DNA of 64,000 bases from Rhodeus uyekii (Eukaryota > Chordata > Actinopteri > Cypriniformes > Acheilognathidae), in contig JAWRVZ010000038.1 in assembly GCA_037043235.1 (NCBI GenBank), forward strand, positions 3,382,501 through 3,446,500. The letters are read 5' to 3'. Position numbers and translations under genes: made by a program. Below, piece by piece: positions 33,581 to 48,200 of the stretch (position 1 is its first letter; the number at the start of each line of letters is the position of its first letter). The notes below the pieces were generated by a model that had not been told where the DNA came from, did not search any database, and saw nothing but the letters and a program-made list of their open reading frames with translations.

Positions 33581-36059
33581 TAAAACATTTTATGGACCTG
33601 TAGTATAGGCTATTATTTATATACTGTAGATATGTTTGTATATGACACAAGCATATAGCTTTATTAGTACACATTTGCTACAAATATTGTATCTGTGTGT
33701 TTTATTCCACTGCATCTATAAAAACAAAATCTCTCACCTATAAAAACAGGCCTCACTATTCGGTGAGCAGGATCTACTGTCCCATTCTTTGATTTATAAA
33801 ACAAGCACATCTTACAACAAATTGTGTTTTAACAAACAATGCATTGAATTCAAATCATGTCACCCATGGAAAATGGTGGAAGAAATATTGCCACTAAGCG
33901 ATAGGAATGTGTGTGAGCAGAGATAAGAACGATGCAGAGAAATTTCCCCTGGCTCAGCATATTAGACGTATGCGGCCATATAACTGCCTGTGCAAGTGTG
34001 AATTTAAGACACAGTAATCTGTCAGTCAGATCATTACTATGGAGATGACAAGCTGCTTGCATGAATGAAGTGGTTTATTGCCATGGTGACAGGCAGATTT
34101 TGACCCCATTGCTCTTTTACAGTAAATGCCCAAGAAACAGAAAAAGGAATTATGTTTAAGGTGACAGTGGGAAAGAGGATGAAAAGAAAGGGCACCAAAA
34201 ATACTATACAGACTTATAGAAATGTAGCTATATAGCCTGTATTATACTTATGCCAACTAATTCTGAGACATCCTTGTCAAATGAGAAGCATTTAGATGAC
34301 TAGAATAGAGCTGAGCTGATGTGTGGGTGCTGTCATGCATAAATGTACACTACATGTGTGCTCAAGTGTATTCATCAATGCAAGGGTGCTTGTGCTTGCA
34401 TGTGCGTTCAGCTGTCTCACATAGATGCGCATTCATGTGTATGAGAGTTGTGTTAAAGCGAGCACACTTATGTTGAAATGAGTGGATTAGATGCATAATT
34501 CTAACTTATTGATACAACTTGACAAGGGCAATGAGAGAGAGCATGTTATGGTTTCTTTATTGTAACATCTTATTGCTGTAGTCGGTTACAGCTTGCTGCC
34601 TTTGAGGAAAGAATTTAACCCCAGGTTGTTCCAAAGGGAATGTCACTAAATAAATATACTGAAAGGCACTGGATTATGTAAATGACGGCTCACTTATAGA
34701 TTACAGTGAACGAGGTCTTGAGTCTTAGAGAGATTTGTAATGTAAGTGTTGTGTTCAAGTGTGTGTTCAGATCGGTACCTTGCACAAAGGTCTGTGCTTT
34801 ACTGCCAGATAAAGGATAGGGACGACATTGACAAAAGCTCTTTGCTGTAAACTGCAGCACCTCCTAATGTCAGAGTGCTGTCTCATGATGGACCTGTACT
34901 TTAGGATGCACTGATCTGAAATGTTAATTTTACTAAATGTTTTATTAGCCTCTTGCTATTGTTGTGTATGAGTGTGTATCTCACTCTCACACACTCAATC
35001 TCTCCTCCCTGAGATTTCCATTCAAATCAATCTGTAAAAAATATATTTGGCTATTAATTCTAAATAGAAGCTACCTGTTGAAGGTTATGGGAATGGCATA
35101 TCACTATTGCATATCTTTTGGGAAAATACAGGGATTTTTTTGACACTTCTGATCAAGCAAGGTGTGTGCGAGTGCGTGTTAGTATATTCTCTCTCCTCTC
35201 CATGTGTTTGACAGGTAATTGATTTAGACGTGTCTCTGATCATTTGGATTTCCAGCTTAATAGCTTAGCAGATGTTCTCACTACATGACAAATTGGACAT
35301 CACTGAACTTCTGTTAATCACAGCTGAATGGATAAGGAAACAGTTGCTCATCAATGTGTAAATGATTAGTAAAGAAGGTAAGTGCTCGCCCTGAAGCTTT
35401 GATCACACATGCTGGCTGCAGACTGACTCTGAGCTTTCATTAAAAGGTTAAAATACAGCTTGTGTGTTCTCACATCCAGAATTCGTGTCACACTTCCATT
35501 ATGATATGAAGCTACAGCTCCCCCAAGTGGACATTTCATGTTATTGCGTTATTGCATATTTTGGCAAACCTAGGCTATACTTTATATTGTAACTTCCCTC
35601 TATTTAGGTTGCATGTATTTTAATCCAAAATCCAGGCCATCTCTTGGATTTTTTCTCTCTATAGCTATACATTCTTGCATTTTCAAGTGTTTTTGTTCTC
35701 GCCTTGTATTATAGAGACTCTTCGTTTATAGCTCACGTAACAGAATTATTACTTCAAATAATATAAGTTAATATATTAAAAGTCTCAACATAGCCTAATG
35801 GGAGAGCAATACAAGTTTATTGGCCATTTATTTGTCTTTTTAACTATGATGACTGTATAAAAATCTCTCGACTGAGTAGCATTTCAGTTCGCTGTCGCTT
35901 TACTCGACAACTCATTTGAAGAATCATGTCCAGAGCAGTTTCCATGTAAATTAGCGCTTTTGTAGTTTGAAAGTTATGGCCCAAGAGTTGACAATGGCCA
36001 ACTTTCCTGAGTTTTCCCAGACAGTCGCACAATAGACAATGCAACGGTCGGAGAAGTTC

Positions 36060-36250
36060 CCGCCCTTGCTATAATTTCATTGGTCAGTTAGAGCAAAGCG
36101 CTGTCCTAATTGGCCGTTCCATCTGTCACTCAAATACACTCTTCAGTCTCAAGTACTTCCTCCGCTAAGAGTTAATGGAAAGCCCATCGCCGGCCAACCC
36201 ACCGCCTGTCCCCTCATGCCTGGAGTCTCGTCGTGATGAGGTTGCATCGT
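36060..36250 (+). promoter_or_regulatory. Probable shroom4 promoter and leader
   Basis: Upstream of the first coding exon is a moderately GC-rich stretch with two ATTGG (inverted CCAAT) motifs (about 36078 and 36109) and TATAATTTC at 36070. No single start site can be fixed. Confidence 0.4.
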
Positions 36251-36252
36251 GA
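36175..36252 (+). other. Upstream ORF in shroom4 leader
   Basis: ATG at 36175 opens a 25-codon frame rich in proline and serine that stops at 36252, 38 bases before the main start. If the transcript starts upstream of it, it could reduce translation of the main frame. Confidence 0.4.
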
Positions 36253-36290
36253 TTGCACGTCGATCGGACAGAGCTGAACGCACAGAAGTC

Positions 36291-39200
36291 ATGATGGAGA
36301 CCGTAGAGCAGCTGGTGTCTTTCCAGCACATCCATGTGCAACTGAACGGAGGCGCTCCATGGGGATTCACTCTGAAAGGAGGGCTGGAGCACGGCGAGCC
36401 ACTCATCATTACTAAAGTAAGACTGGAGTTTACACAGAGTTAGAAACTCTTGCTACATACTTGTGGGTGTCTCATTGATTATATTCAAACACTTGGTTTC
36501 ATTGTGCTGGATGTTTATACTCGGAATTGAAAGGAATGTAACGGTGCGTTGATGGATGTTTGGGAACTTTGTAAAAACATAGTGGCGAGGAAATGGGCAT
36601 GACATAAACATGAGACCAAGAGCATCCTTAATGCTCTTGTTTAAACCTTTCTTTCCACAGATGACAAATCATAAATCTCGTGAGATCTGTGAATCATTGA
36701 CTTTCAAGATCCATGAAAACCCAAAGAATAATCAGTGTTTGCTAAAGAGCAAAATGTCTAAAATTTAGTAGATCACTGCACATAAATAAAGTGACCTGGA
36801 CACTTCTGCATATATTATTCATTATCCATTCACTATCATGAGTTTGGATATACCAATAATTTTTTAAGCTGATCGATCTACAAACAAATGGCAATGTATC
36901 ATTCAAATTTACAAAGGATTTTTTTTGTATTTTACAATATTTTTGTGTGAAATAGACATAAATGTATACATTCTGGACGAAGTGGTCATTTCAACTAGCG
37001 TCTAATCCAAAATCTGTCCCTTAGGATTTGCGTTTTCAAATATTTTACAGTACTTTTTCTTTTAAATAAACAAATGTATATACATTTTATGCACATCCTA
37101 TTTGCATTAAATAGTACATTCCAACTCTTGCTCTGTATAAATTACATGTGCTTTCAAAAGTTGAATGCAAATTTTTGTTTCACTGAATTATTATTATTAT
37201 AATTTTTTGTTAGAACAGGGATTATGACAATCAGGCGGTAACAAAAATGCTCAGTTTTAAAGATGCCTCAGGGTTTACTGCTGCTTTTTTGTCACCAGGT
37301 CATTTACTTCATCTTTAGTGTGTAGAACCAATTGGGATGTGGTACTACTGTGTGGTAATTTACTGTACATAAAACCAAGGAAAGGAAATTAGTCATGTTT
37401 TTGAAACACAATGATCAGTAATCATAAAAAATGAGCCGAAATACATTCTTCATATATATTGTCCTGTGTAATTATTGAAAAAGCAACTTTATCCACAAAA
37501 TACTAAAATAATGCTTTTTAATTGAACCCAACTTTGACTACAATTCTTCCAACTAGAGAAAAGTAGTTTCTTGTCCTCACTGGGAGATACGGGAATCTTG
37601 TTTTATTCCTTCTCCTTCCACCCCCATTTCCTTTTCAACGGCATTTGACCAAAAAGTGTTGATTTATTTTTCTTAAATGAAGATGTTTTGGGGAGACAAG
37701 ACCCCCAGAGATCACATTCCCAGACTCTGCCCCCTGAGTCAGTGGGGAGGTGGGGGTCATGAGGGGGAGGCTGGTATTTTTTTGTCTGACAGAGGGAAGA
37801 AATTAATTTGATTTGTGCTTTTTCAGCATGTCTTAGGAGTTTACAGTTGTTTATTCTGGTGCTCCAAACATCTTGATAACTTGTAATGTGCCTCGAGTCC
37901 GCTTTTGCTGTTTAGTTGGTAAAATGTATTTTCTTAGCTCTGCTGTGTTTAATTTAAAGTGCTTTAACACTTGCCTGGCAGCAGTTACATTGTCTCTTTT
38001 ATTGACATTGACGTGTCATTTGATCATTGTTCCTCAATGAATTGCCAGCAGGATCAAAATGCATTCAGGATGAACATTGTCTTAATGATTCAGAGATAAA
38101 ACTCTGTATTTGCCGTTCTGAAAGTGAGTTGTTAAGACCGATTCATGCATTACCGATATGTTTCTTAGGTGTCAGTGTTGTTTTATTGTAATATTGAGCA
38201 GTTTCTTTGCAAGTTGTTTAGCAGGCTGGTTAGTTCTTGGTAAGTGCCAACTCATGGTTGATAAACTCATATTCACTGGCTGGACTTGTCAACTACTTAA
38301 CTTGGGAAAAACATGCTTGGTTAGACACAGTCTGTATGCATCTGTCTACCCACATCACTCGATTGTGAGGACTTTACTAGGATGTCATCATAAATATTCA
38401 CACTGATAGTTTTTCCATCTGATTTGGAGGCAAAGCACAACCTGCGTGTTTGCATGTCTTTCTCACTCTTTTTTTTCTTTCTCGTGCCCTCTGATCCTAT
38501 CTTCCATCTTTGTGCCCTAAGGGTATTATCCCCCCCCCCCCAGTGGACATTTAGACATTAGACATTTATCTCAAACAGCGAACATAAGGACCTGGTGCCC
38601 AAGCCAGACCCCAACCCCCTAGGCATGTCTCCAGGCTACATAAACGTCTGAAAGTTGGAATTTAAATGGACTAAGATGAAATGGATGGTCTTGAATCCCA
38701 TTATAACTTAATTTTCAGCTGAACATCTTTAAGGTTTCAAAGCAACTTTGTCCCCTGCGTGACAAAACATTGCCAGACTTGTGATTTTCAAAATTGTGGT
38801 GAAAAATGCATGTAAACCATTTGTTTACAAAGAATGTTTGGTTATTTTCCACATTTGTGCCTTGTGCAAACCCCCAAAAAACCTCAAAGGCTTTTGCATT
38901 GAATTAAATACGAGGAATAAGCTGATTTATGTATAAAAACCTCATTGTTGCTGTTTTTTCCCCCCTTACCCTTTTGTTAATCGTCCCTCTCTCACATTCC
39001 CTGTCTTTTTTTGTTCTCCTGTTAAAGTGGAGATGGAAACATTGCGCATTTCCTTGCATTTCTGTGTTTCTGCTGTGAAGTTTATGTAGACCACATGGCA
39101 CTCCAATCATCCCTCTCTTCCCACTCCTAATCGGTCAGTGGAACTTATTCTCAGGCGCTGAGGAGTTTTGAGGTGAAAGAAAGAAAATTTTGGACTGAGA

Positions 39201-42200
39201 GATGGAAATGTTTTACTGGGTCAAAATGTTTATGTTTTAAGTTTGCTGGGAGTTTGAACTTGCTGTAGAGCAGAACACTTACCGCCTGTTCCTCACAACA
39301 AACAGCTTTAGTTCTGGAAGAATATTTATTTTATTAGTATACTTATTCTCTCCATAGGTATATCAGTTTTATACCAAACCAAAGAGCTTGGAGAAAAAAT
39401 ACAACATTACAAACTTTGAGTCAAGGACAAAAAAACTACAGAAAAAAGCACAAAGGCTGTGTTTGTTTATTTTTAATATTTTATGATGAATGACTCATCT
39501 ACTCATCCCATGAAACACAGCTAATGAAGTAATCAAAATTAAACAAAGTAAAAAAAATGTTTGAAAAAAAAAAAGTAATGTTTTACAAGTATAAAATGCA
39601 ATATATTTGAAATATTGCAAAATAAGTTAAGTTGTATAATTCTTCTGGAAAGGAAATTTAAATCACATATTCATCTATAGAAGCACATAATATAACGTCC
39701 TTAATGTTCATGCATTTATTAATAAAAATTAGTTGCTCCATTCAGCAAATGAATGGGATTTTTACGTCCAGAACTTGACAGTTTTGTTCTATTTGGAGTA
39801 GTTTTTCCACTTTTTAATCATCTCTATGTTTAAGGTGATCTCTTTGTTTAAAGTAGGATTACTTCCCCATTTCTGTTACTCAGTACAGCCATATGTGTTT
39901 CTGGATAACTTCCCAAATTTAAATCATATCAGTTTTGGATTTGCTGTGTGAAACTCATCAGTCCTGAGAGGTAATGCTTCCTTTTCCCACTGTTATTGCA
40001 ATTGGATTTAATAGAGTAAATATATTGTTTCTTCGATCATTTGATAAAAGGTTGTTTGTTTTGAACGATGTGTTGATTGTGGTGAAGTTCGCAGCTGGTT
40101 AGGGGTGTGGGAAGGATCTGATATGTGACAGGAATGTGAGCTTGGCTCCCGTTGCCTTTGCCTTGGGCAGCGAGGCTTTGATGGTGGGAGAGATATTGGG
40201 GTCTTATTGCCTGAGCCCCTACACCACAAGCACTCACCAGTGTTTCCACATGGTCTCTTAACCGAGCTGGGAGTGACAGGACTTCAAATCTGTGAGGCAT
40301 GTGTGTTCGTTGTGGGTTTGTTCTCTAAGTGAATGGTTAAATAGGATAGGTCGTAGTGAAGTAGAGACCCAGCGGTATGATGTTATAATGATATCTGCAA
40401 AAGGAAAAATATAACGGCACACTCACTTTAAAAGCATTTTTTTACCAACATTTTGGCAATGTACCTTTTGTCTAATGATTTCTGCGTCATATGATGATAA
40501 TATTGGAATTGTATAATAATTGCAATATTCTTTGCTCTATTCGATTTATGTTAAGTAAAAATATTTAAATGTAAATTTTTCCTAAACAGAGGTTGTAATA
40601 TTCTCAAAAGTAATAATTTGAAATATGTTACAAAGTAAGTGATTCACAATATTATAAATATAAAATCACCATTTATTGGCTAAATCAACCATAATATGAA
40701 GATGATTATCTTACAAATATTTAGCTAATCAATGTCAATGTAATATCAATGTATTCCTAAAAAATTCCCTTCTTTCATGAGAATATTGACACAATATATT
40801 CCCACCCAAACGTATTGTTTCGCATAAGATTTTTGCGAGTAGACTGTACAAAATTGTCAGCTTATATGGAGTAGGGATGGTAACGATTAATTAATTGTTG
40901 ATAGTAATTTAATCTTTAAAAACGATTGATGAACGTTTTAAGCAAGGTCGTAATTTGAGTGCGTAGTGTTAAAGTGCATTTTCACACCAAAATTAAGATT
41001 CTCCCATAATTTACTCACCCTCAAGCATGTAAAAATAACTTTATTTTCATTAAAAAATATCCTGGCACTTCCAAGCTTTATAATGGAAGTGAATGGTACC
41101 TTAGACTTTGAAGCCCCCAAAAAATGCTTCCATCCATCATGAAAGTAATCCATACGAATACAGGGTGTTAGAACTTTATAATCACTGGGTTCCGCTAATG
41201 GTCGTACGGGAGTTGAGTTGGAAGAATGACCTCTGACCCGACATATAACGTAGTGGAAATAGGAGTAGTGTAATCTTAGGTGAGAGTAGGTTCAAAATAA
41301 TAGGGCTGGGTAACAAACTCAAATCCTCTGATATTTCTCTTTAAAAAGTCTTATTTTAGACTTTTATACTTCGTGACTGGGGTTTTGTTTTGCTCTGTCC
41401 TCTGCGGTCATCAATTTATTAGGTCAGTCTTCCACCGGAACTAGAATCCTGTACAAAAATGCTTGTTATATTCTGCTAGTTGAGACCTTTCAGCAATATA
41501 TCTGTTATGTACGATTATTTAACAGATCACATTTTCATGTAAAGCAGTTATTGTTTTGTGTTATGTTAATAGAGCACTTCTAATACGTCAGTAAATTTAA
41601 AAGCACTTATTAAGAGATGGTCATATTCCCAGTATTCAGTGTAAAGCCAAGCTTCTTGGTTTTAAAATGACACATTTTGTGTTGGTTAAGCAATGTAATG
41701 TCTTAGTAGGGCCGCCCGCTTTGCATTTGGAAGACGCTTTTATCCAAAGCAACTTTCGCATTCAAGGAACACATTGACATTCTAATCAGTTCTTGCTTTC
41801 CTTGGGAATCGAACCCATGACCATGGCGTTGTAAACACCAATGCTCTACTGGTTGAGGTACAGGAAAGATTATGTGAATTTATGTAAACTGATATCCCTA
41901 CTATAGAGACGATTATGATTGTTTTTCCTAATTTGGTATAATTACAGACTTGCCGTTTAACCTCAGTGCAGTCTGATGAAATTTGTGGTCCTTTCAGGAT
42001 TTTCTGTGAAGACGCATGGTAAATGATAATCAGGGAGTCAGTTTTCAAAGTTCATTTGTGTTCTGCAGGGGACCTGACCACATCAAACGCTCCACCAAAA
42101 GCTTGTCGGCCAACCTCGTATCCAACATTTGGGCTCAACCAGCCGTCACAACCACTCCAAAGTCCTCTTTGCTCCCAGGGATGTGAATCTGGGGGAGGGA

Positions 42201-45200
42201 GATTTGTGTGTGTGGAGGAGGTTAGCTGAGGGGACAAGGTCACTTCACACACAATTACAACATCAAAAGACTCTCTATGGCCCTATTCATAAATGGCAGG
42301 AAACTGAGAAATGACAGGTCCTAAATTGAGCCATCAAGATGCCCCTCCTCTCACCATGCACCTCTCTCCTGTCTGCTATGACAGTGATGGATCAATCCAA
42401 GTTATCTTTGGTCCAAAGGTTGCTGACTCTCTGACATCCACCATTGTCTTTTTCGGAAACAAGGCCCGCTATACGCTCAATATTTGCAATCGAGGCTTTA
42501 ATAGAGCAGTCTCAGAACAGTGGGGTGATGTTGAGCATGTCAGACTTCCAGATTTCTGTATATTCAGATTACGGATCATGCCTCTAATATTTGCGTACAT
42601 GCACACTTCCATTGCTCCAATAACAATCTAACTCACCAAAGTAATTTATTGCCAAGTGTACTGGGAAGTGGTTTGATGTTCCTTTAATTTGCCTCTCGTT
42701 GAACTTTGTTAAAACAAAGACAATATCTGCCCGTCAGGAGGCTTCTTCTTGGCTGCACTTAAAAAATGGCTTCTCACCTCTCGAGGAGAGAGACCTTGTT
42801 ATGAGAGCACACACACTGCTGTTTCTGGACGTGCATCAAAAGGTGGAGGTTTTCCCAGTGCAAGTCTAAAACATGATTGATCACTTTGGGATGTTTATGG
42901 AAATGTCCACCATTGGTGATATATGCTGTCCTGATTGTCTTAAGAATGGATTTTTAAGTGAATCAAATAAGCTGTACTGAGTTAAGAATGTGATCAAGTA
43001 ACTGAACGATAAAGGCAGGTTGTTGATCTGGGTGTCATGTATATGATTAGTGGTGTGTTAATACTGACTCAGGGTGAGTGTTGGGTTTCCAGTATGAATG
43101 CCAATTAATGTGGTCCAATTCGGGTTTGATGTATGTGCTCATATGCCTGGTGATGTAATTTCAGAGCTTTCTGTTCAATTAGTCAGCCGTTGTGACTATA
43201 GTAAGTAAGTTTTATAGTAAGACTTTTTGGAAATGCTTCTTATAGTAATAATTTCATAGTTTTGCTTACCTAATGCAGTTTAATTTTAGCGTTAATGTCA
43301 TTTTTCTTAGTTTTTCCCTATTTAGCTATAATTAATCTTTATTTCAGTTTTAGTAATTTTAGTACTAATTGTTTTTCTCAGTTAGTTGCCAAAGAAACAT
43401 TTCTATTTTTCACTCAAAAAGATTTTAAAATGGTTTTAGCTAAGGATGCTCTGATCGATTGGCCACAGATCGATGTCGGCCGATTGTCACGTTCTATGAC
43501 TCCATTGGGAGTCACTAAATTTGGCCAATTTCACCAATTCGATTGCAATTTGACGAGTTAAACCCGTAAAAAGCTTCTGCTGTAGCACATGTAAACAGTA
43601 TACCGATTAGGCTTTAACTTTACAAAGCATTAGTAAACAATAGTAAATCACACATCTATATTTAGAGCAGTTTGTTGATTCAAACGAGCCCACACAACAG
43701 AATTTGATCTTGAGATAGAGATAGATCTTGAGAAACTCCTCAAAAAGTGAGAAGACATGCTACGTTGGCTAAAGCTATATCTGATCTTGTGCTAAAGATC
43801 ATGACAGTGTTTTCCAACTTTATTTTGAAAGTTAAAGCAATGAAAACTGTATCTCGGTTATGGTGAGTAGGGATGATATGTAGAGACCAATCGGACACTG
43901 TCTAAGAGCTGGATTTTGTATTGGATAAATCACTTAGATTGACAGGTCTTGATTTACCATACACCATAGAATAGAAGAGCACAGCTGAAACGGCGTTGGA
44001 AGATTATCAAAAACTAAACCATACTTGATTTTATGACCTTCCATAAATACTTAGTCATGTCAAGCATGGATAATAACAAAATAAATCAATTAATTGTATC
44101 ACTATTTCTGGGGGTTTCTCAGCAGTGTTGTAACATCCAAGCATGATCAAAATCCATTTTCTTCAAAAAGGTTTTCTATCAACTGAGACCATGTATTTGT
44201 GGATTTTTTGTTTTGTAGAGTTACTAAAAGTTAGCCATTACTTTTAAGTATGCCACTTGAGAAATCATTTAAAATGCCTTCAGGGTGTAAGGGGTTGAAA
44301 GTGACAGCCAACATCTCATTTGTATAAGGGCCCGTCCACACGGAGACCTGTATACGCATACATTTTTTATCGGATTGGCGTTTCGTCCACACGGATCCGC
44401 CATTTTGGGAGACTGAATCCGCTCTTTTTTTTTTTTTTTTTTTAGACCTGGTCCTAAAGTGGACAGAATCTGACACCCTTGCGGTCTCGTGTGGTATATT
44501 TTGTTTAACGATGATGTCATCACATCACGTGTCGGCTGCGTCACACGTAACAGCAACAGTGTTGCCAGATTGGACTGAAGATTTCCAGTCCAACTACAGC
44601 TTAAAACCCGCCCATTTAAAAAAATACCTGCCCAAAGTGCGTACTCTTATAAATAATGAAAAAGTTGCGCGATTTTATGCATCAAAAACCAGCCCAAATT
44701 TTATCAACCAGCCCAATGCATTTTTTCCCGTTCTGACGTGACCAAAAGGAGCTCAATTGGGCGGGAACCTGCCCAATCTGGCAACACTAAACAGCAACAA
44801 CAATGCGCATGCTGGGGAATGCACCGGCATCGTGTGGACGTGGCCTAAAGCTTGAATGATCTGGATCTGTATCGGTCGATCATGATGACAAGAAATTGAT
44901 AGTCAGTATCTCAAAATTCCTGATCGGAGCATCCCTACAGTTAACAATAACAACACTGTTTTATATACGACTTGTGTGAATGGGGATTGAGGTGGTAAGC
45001 TCAAAAGATCTAAGAAAAATCTCTACCTTATTAAAAACTTGTGTGCCATGTTCCAAGTTGTCTGAAGCCATGTAATCGTTTTGAATGTAAATAATTCAAT
45101 GTTCAGTTTTCAGTATTATAACTATATTTGCCTTCATGTATATTCAAATATGATGTTTCCAGACACGCTGCAGCATTGGTTATTGTACTCTCATAACTGT

Positions 45201-48200
45201 TTGCAACATGCCATATTTTAATGTATGTGAACTCAAATGAAACTTGAGAGCTACAAGAACGCATTTGGAACAACATTAGGGAAAGTAAATGACTTTTTCA
45301 GACTTTTCCATTTTTAGTTGAACTATCCTTTTAAATCGTTTCTTGAAATTGCTAATTTCAGTTATTTACATGTTAAATGTATAATTTGTTCGGCAAGAAC
45401 ATTTTTAAACCATGACCGTTGTAATTGTAATTTTGCAGGTAGGTTAATAAGCTGATCTTGAAAGTGATCTGTGAATGTTTAAAATGTAATTTATGTTTTG
45501 ACTTTTGAATTAGGTGTTTTAATGGTTTGAAAAGGATGTGCAAATGGTTAAGACTTTAGGAATGTGATTAAACAATTCTCCACAGAAAGGCATTTCTTCT
45601 GCACGGATCTCCTTGAAACAAAACATGCTCTGTAAATCTTGTGTGTGTGATGGACTAAGTGATTCTTGATGTGTTTCTCTCTCACTTCTTAATTGTTATT
45701 TGTTGGCCACTACATTTCTCTGGTATGTAATTTGTTCACCAAAAAGCCTCTCTGTGAATATAGGTCACTGACTGTTGATTCAGTTGCAGTGGTGACCTAT
45801 GGCTGTGTGTCACACCTTTAAAAGTCCCGGAGCACAATGGAACTTTAGACTCAGTCGGGCTGCAGACGAAGCTCAGCACACTGAGGTAGCGCTCTCTCAT
45901 TTTCCCCCAGGCTGAGCCTTGAATGAAGCCTTTGTCACCCTCTCACTCACGCTGTCTCACCCACCTTTTCTCTCTCAGCCTCTCTCTCTTTCTCCGTCCA
46001 CCCCCACTCTTCTGTCTATCCTCATAAACGAAGGAGCTAAAAGCCAGCAACGATATTGTCACCCACTCTGACCTTGAATGCATCAAAGTATGTCACTTTT
46101 CCAGGTTCGACTTGCGTAGAGCTACATTTCCCTTCCTGCGGTCTGGATCCTTCACTCCCATCTCCTCCCCATGTATGAGATCAGGCTAGCTCAAGGACAG
46201 AGGTGTCCCAGGCTGCACCGGTGACCTCAGATACTGAAGGAAAACGTTCTGATAAGCCCTTTGTTCTTAGTGGGGGAGCATTGTTTCTGCTTTGCTGTGG
46301 TGCTGGGGTGTTTTCTTGGCTCCAGATAAACTGAGTTTGTATGTTTGGGGGATAGATAAAGGAAACGTCAGTAGGGATAATACATATCTCAGTCAGTCAG
46401 CCAGTCAGTCAGACGGGTTGTGTTGTTGAGTGGAGGCTCAAATCCTTGCCCAACAGTAGACAAAGGCAGTGCTGCAGAGGAGGGGGTTACTCGGGGCTCG
46501 CAACCTCATTCTTCTCTCTTTTATGAGCAGCAGAAGACTACGACGCAAGCCTGGGTGCTAGAATGCATTCACTGACCACCGGCTTACAGAGCTTTAAATT
46601 CAACTGCTCATCAATCCCTGTTGTGTAGTTTAAATGCCTCTATCAGTGAGATGTTCATCAAAATGACCTAGAAAGTTCCCTTGGAATATACTGTATATAT
46701 TTAGTTTGTAGCACAATCATTACTTTAAGTTAATGGTAGCGAATGAGACACTTATTTTCAATTATTATACACAATATTTGTACAAAATTCACAAAAGAGA
46801 TCTGAACAAATAAAATACTTTCAATCCTTTGACAAGGATTTCAGTTGGCTGAAATCCTTGTCAAAGGATTTCATTATCTGTCACTAGTTTTTACCATATT
46901 GCCACTTACCACATATGCACTGTTAAATATTTTAGTAAAACAGCCTATTTTTATATGGTAACATAACGTTTGGTTAAACAATTACATATTTTTGTGTTTT
47001 ACATAGAAAAACAATACACACACATTTAAAAAAAAAAAGTGTTAATTACCTTATTTTACAGGAAAATGGTTAACAAATAAATTTATACTTTAAAAACTGA
47101 ATTCTGTTAAAGTTATATCAATTTTAATGTATGGACTATTTTTTTTAACATTTGTTTTATGAAACACACCTTTTAGAAAATTATTATTTTTAGCTTGTTA
47201 ATCTACAATCATATGAAAGGTCTTGAAAAGGCGTAAGGTGTATCACACCAAGGCAAAAGAGTTTGTTTAAGTTTGAGATGGGGAAGTTTCCTGAAAAGGA
47301 TTTGGGTGGGAATGGCAGCTGTTAGGCCTCGTCTTTTGGAGGCCAATGGCGGATTCTGGGCACTATGGGGTTTCCAGAGTGACCCACTGACTCTGCTTTT
47401 GATTGCTGTGGAATGAAAGCAAAGCCTGGGATAGCTGACTGTGTGTGTGTATATATACTGTATGTGTGTCAGGGCATGTTTGTGTTTTTTGAATGGATGT
47501 TCTAAATTGCGTTCTCCCTAGATTTTGGCATTTGGTATTAATTTTCACATTGAATATGTATAAACTCTTACAGGGGAACAAATTGCTATGCAGTGAGGCA
47601 GTTGGGAACATTGTTTCAGGCATAGAAATATGCCTAATGATAAATACATGCCGTGGTTTTAGTTTTCCTGTAGTCTAAAGTTTCACTCCATGCTATAACA
47701 GCTCAGTATAAGTGTTTATTCCAGTATACCAATTCTTAACTTATGTACACGTACGTACTTGAGTCTAAATTTCCATTTGGCTCAGTATAGACATTTAAAA
47801 TGTAACTTTATAAGAAAAACTTTAGTAGGAATCTAGTCCTCAATGGTTTCTCTGTCCTCAATGACTGTACTCATTTTGTTTTCCTCTCGGTGCGTATGCA
47901 TTCTCACACATACATGTGACTTATTTTCAACTCTTTCTTTGCTCCAGCTGCTGTGATGTTTGTTGGTTTTTCCGTCAGGATAACTGTAGAGCGAAAGCGA
48001 GCCAAAACCCATGTTCACCGCACTTCCTAGATCTGCTTTGGATGTCTTCGTCTCACACACTTCCATTATCCCATTATTATTATCCCACACCTTTCTTTCC
48101 GTTTTTTCATGGCCACATTTTAAGTGTGTGTGCATCCTTTCCCAGAGGGATCAGAGACATTGTTTCAAATCAGCTGTTAAAGGACTATGTATGTAATGTT

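Larger units (their letters stand above)
31880..36160. other. Intergenic region between divergent cmtr2 and shroom4
   Basis: No coding exon recognised. Holds a short GC-rich island (32245-32330), a CA/GACA microsatellite (32765-32857), a SINE-like body (32961-33010) and an inverted family A copy (33255-33580). 33600-35900 is AT-rich unique-looking sequence in which I see nothing definite. Confidence 0.55.
43441..44937. mobile_element. Outer hAT-like element of a nest
   Basis: Left end TAAGGATGCTCTGATCGATT and right end GATCGGAGCATCCCTA form inverted ends typical of a hAT-type fish MITE. A second element (44325-44848) sits inside its right half. The target duplication is not recognisable, consistent with age. 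Confidence 0.6.

Noticed and set aside
42311..42631. 106-codon plus-strand open frame
   Set aside because: No domain, no supporting splice signals and no codon pattern convincing enough; kept only as part of a possible conserved block.
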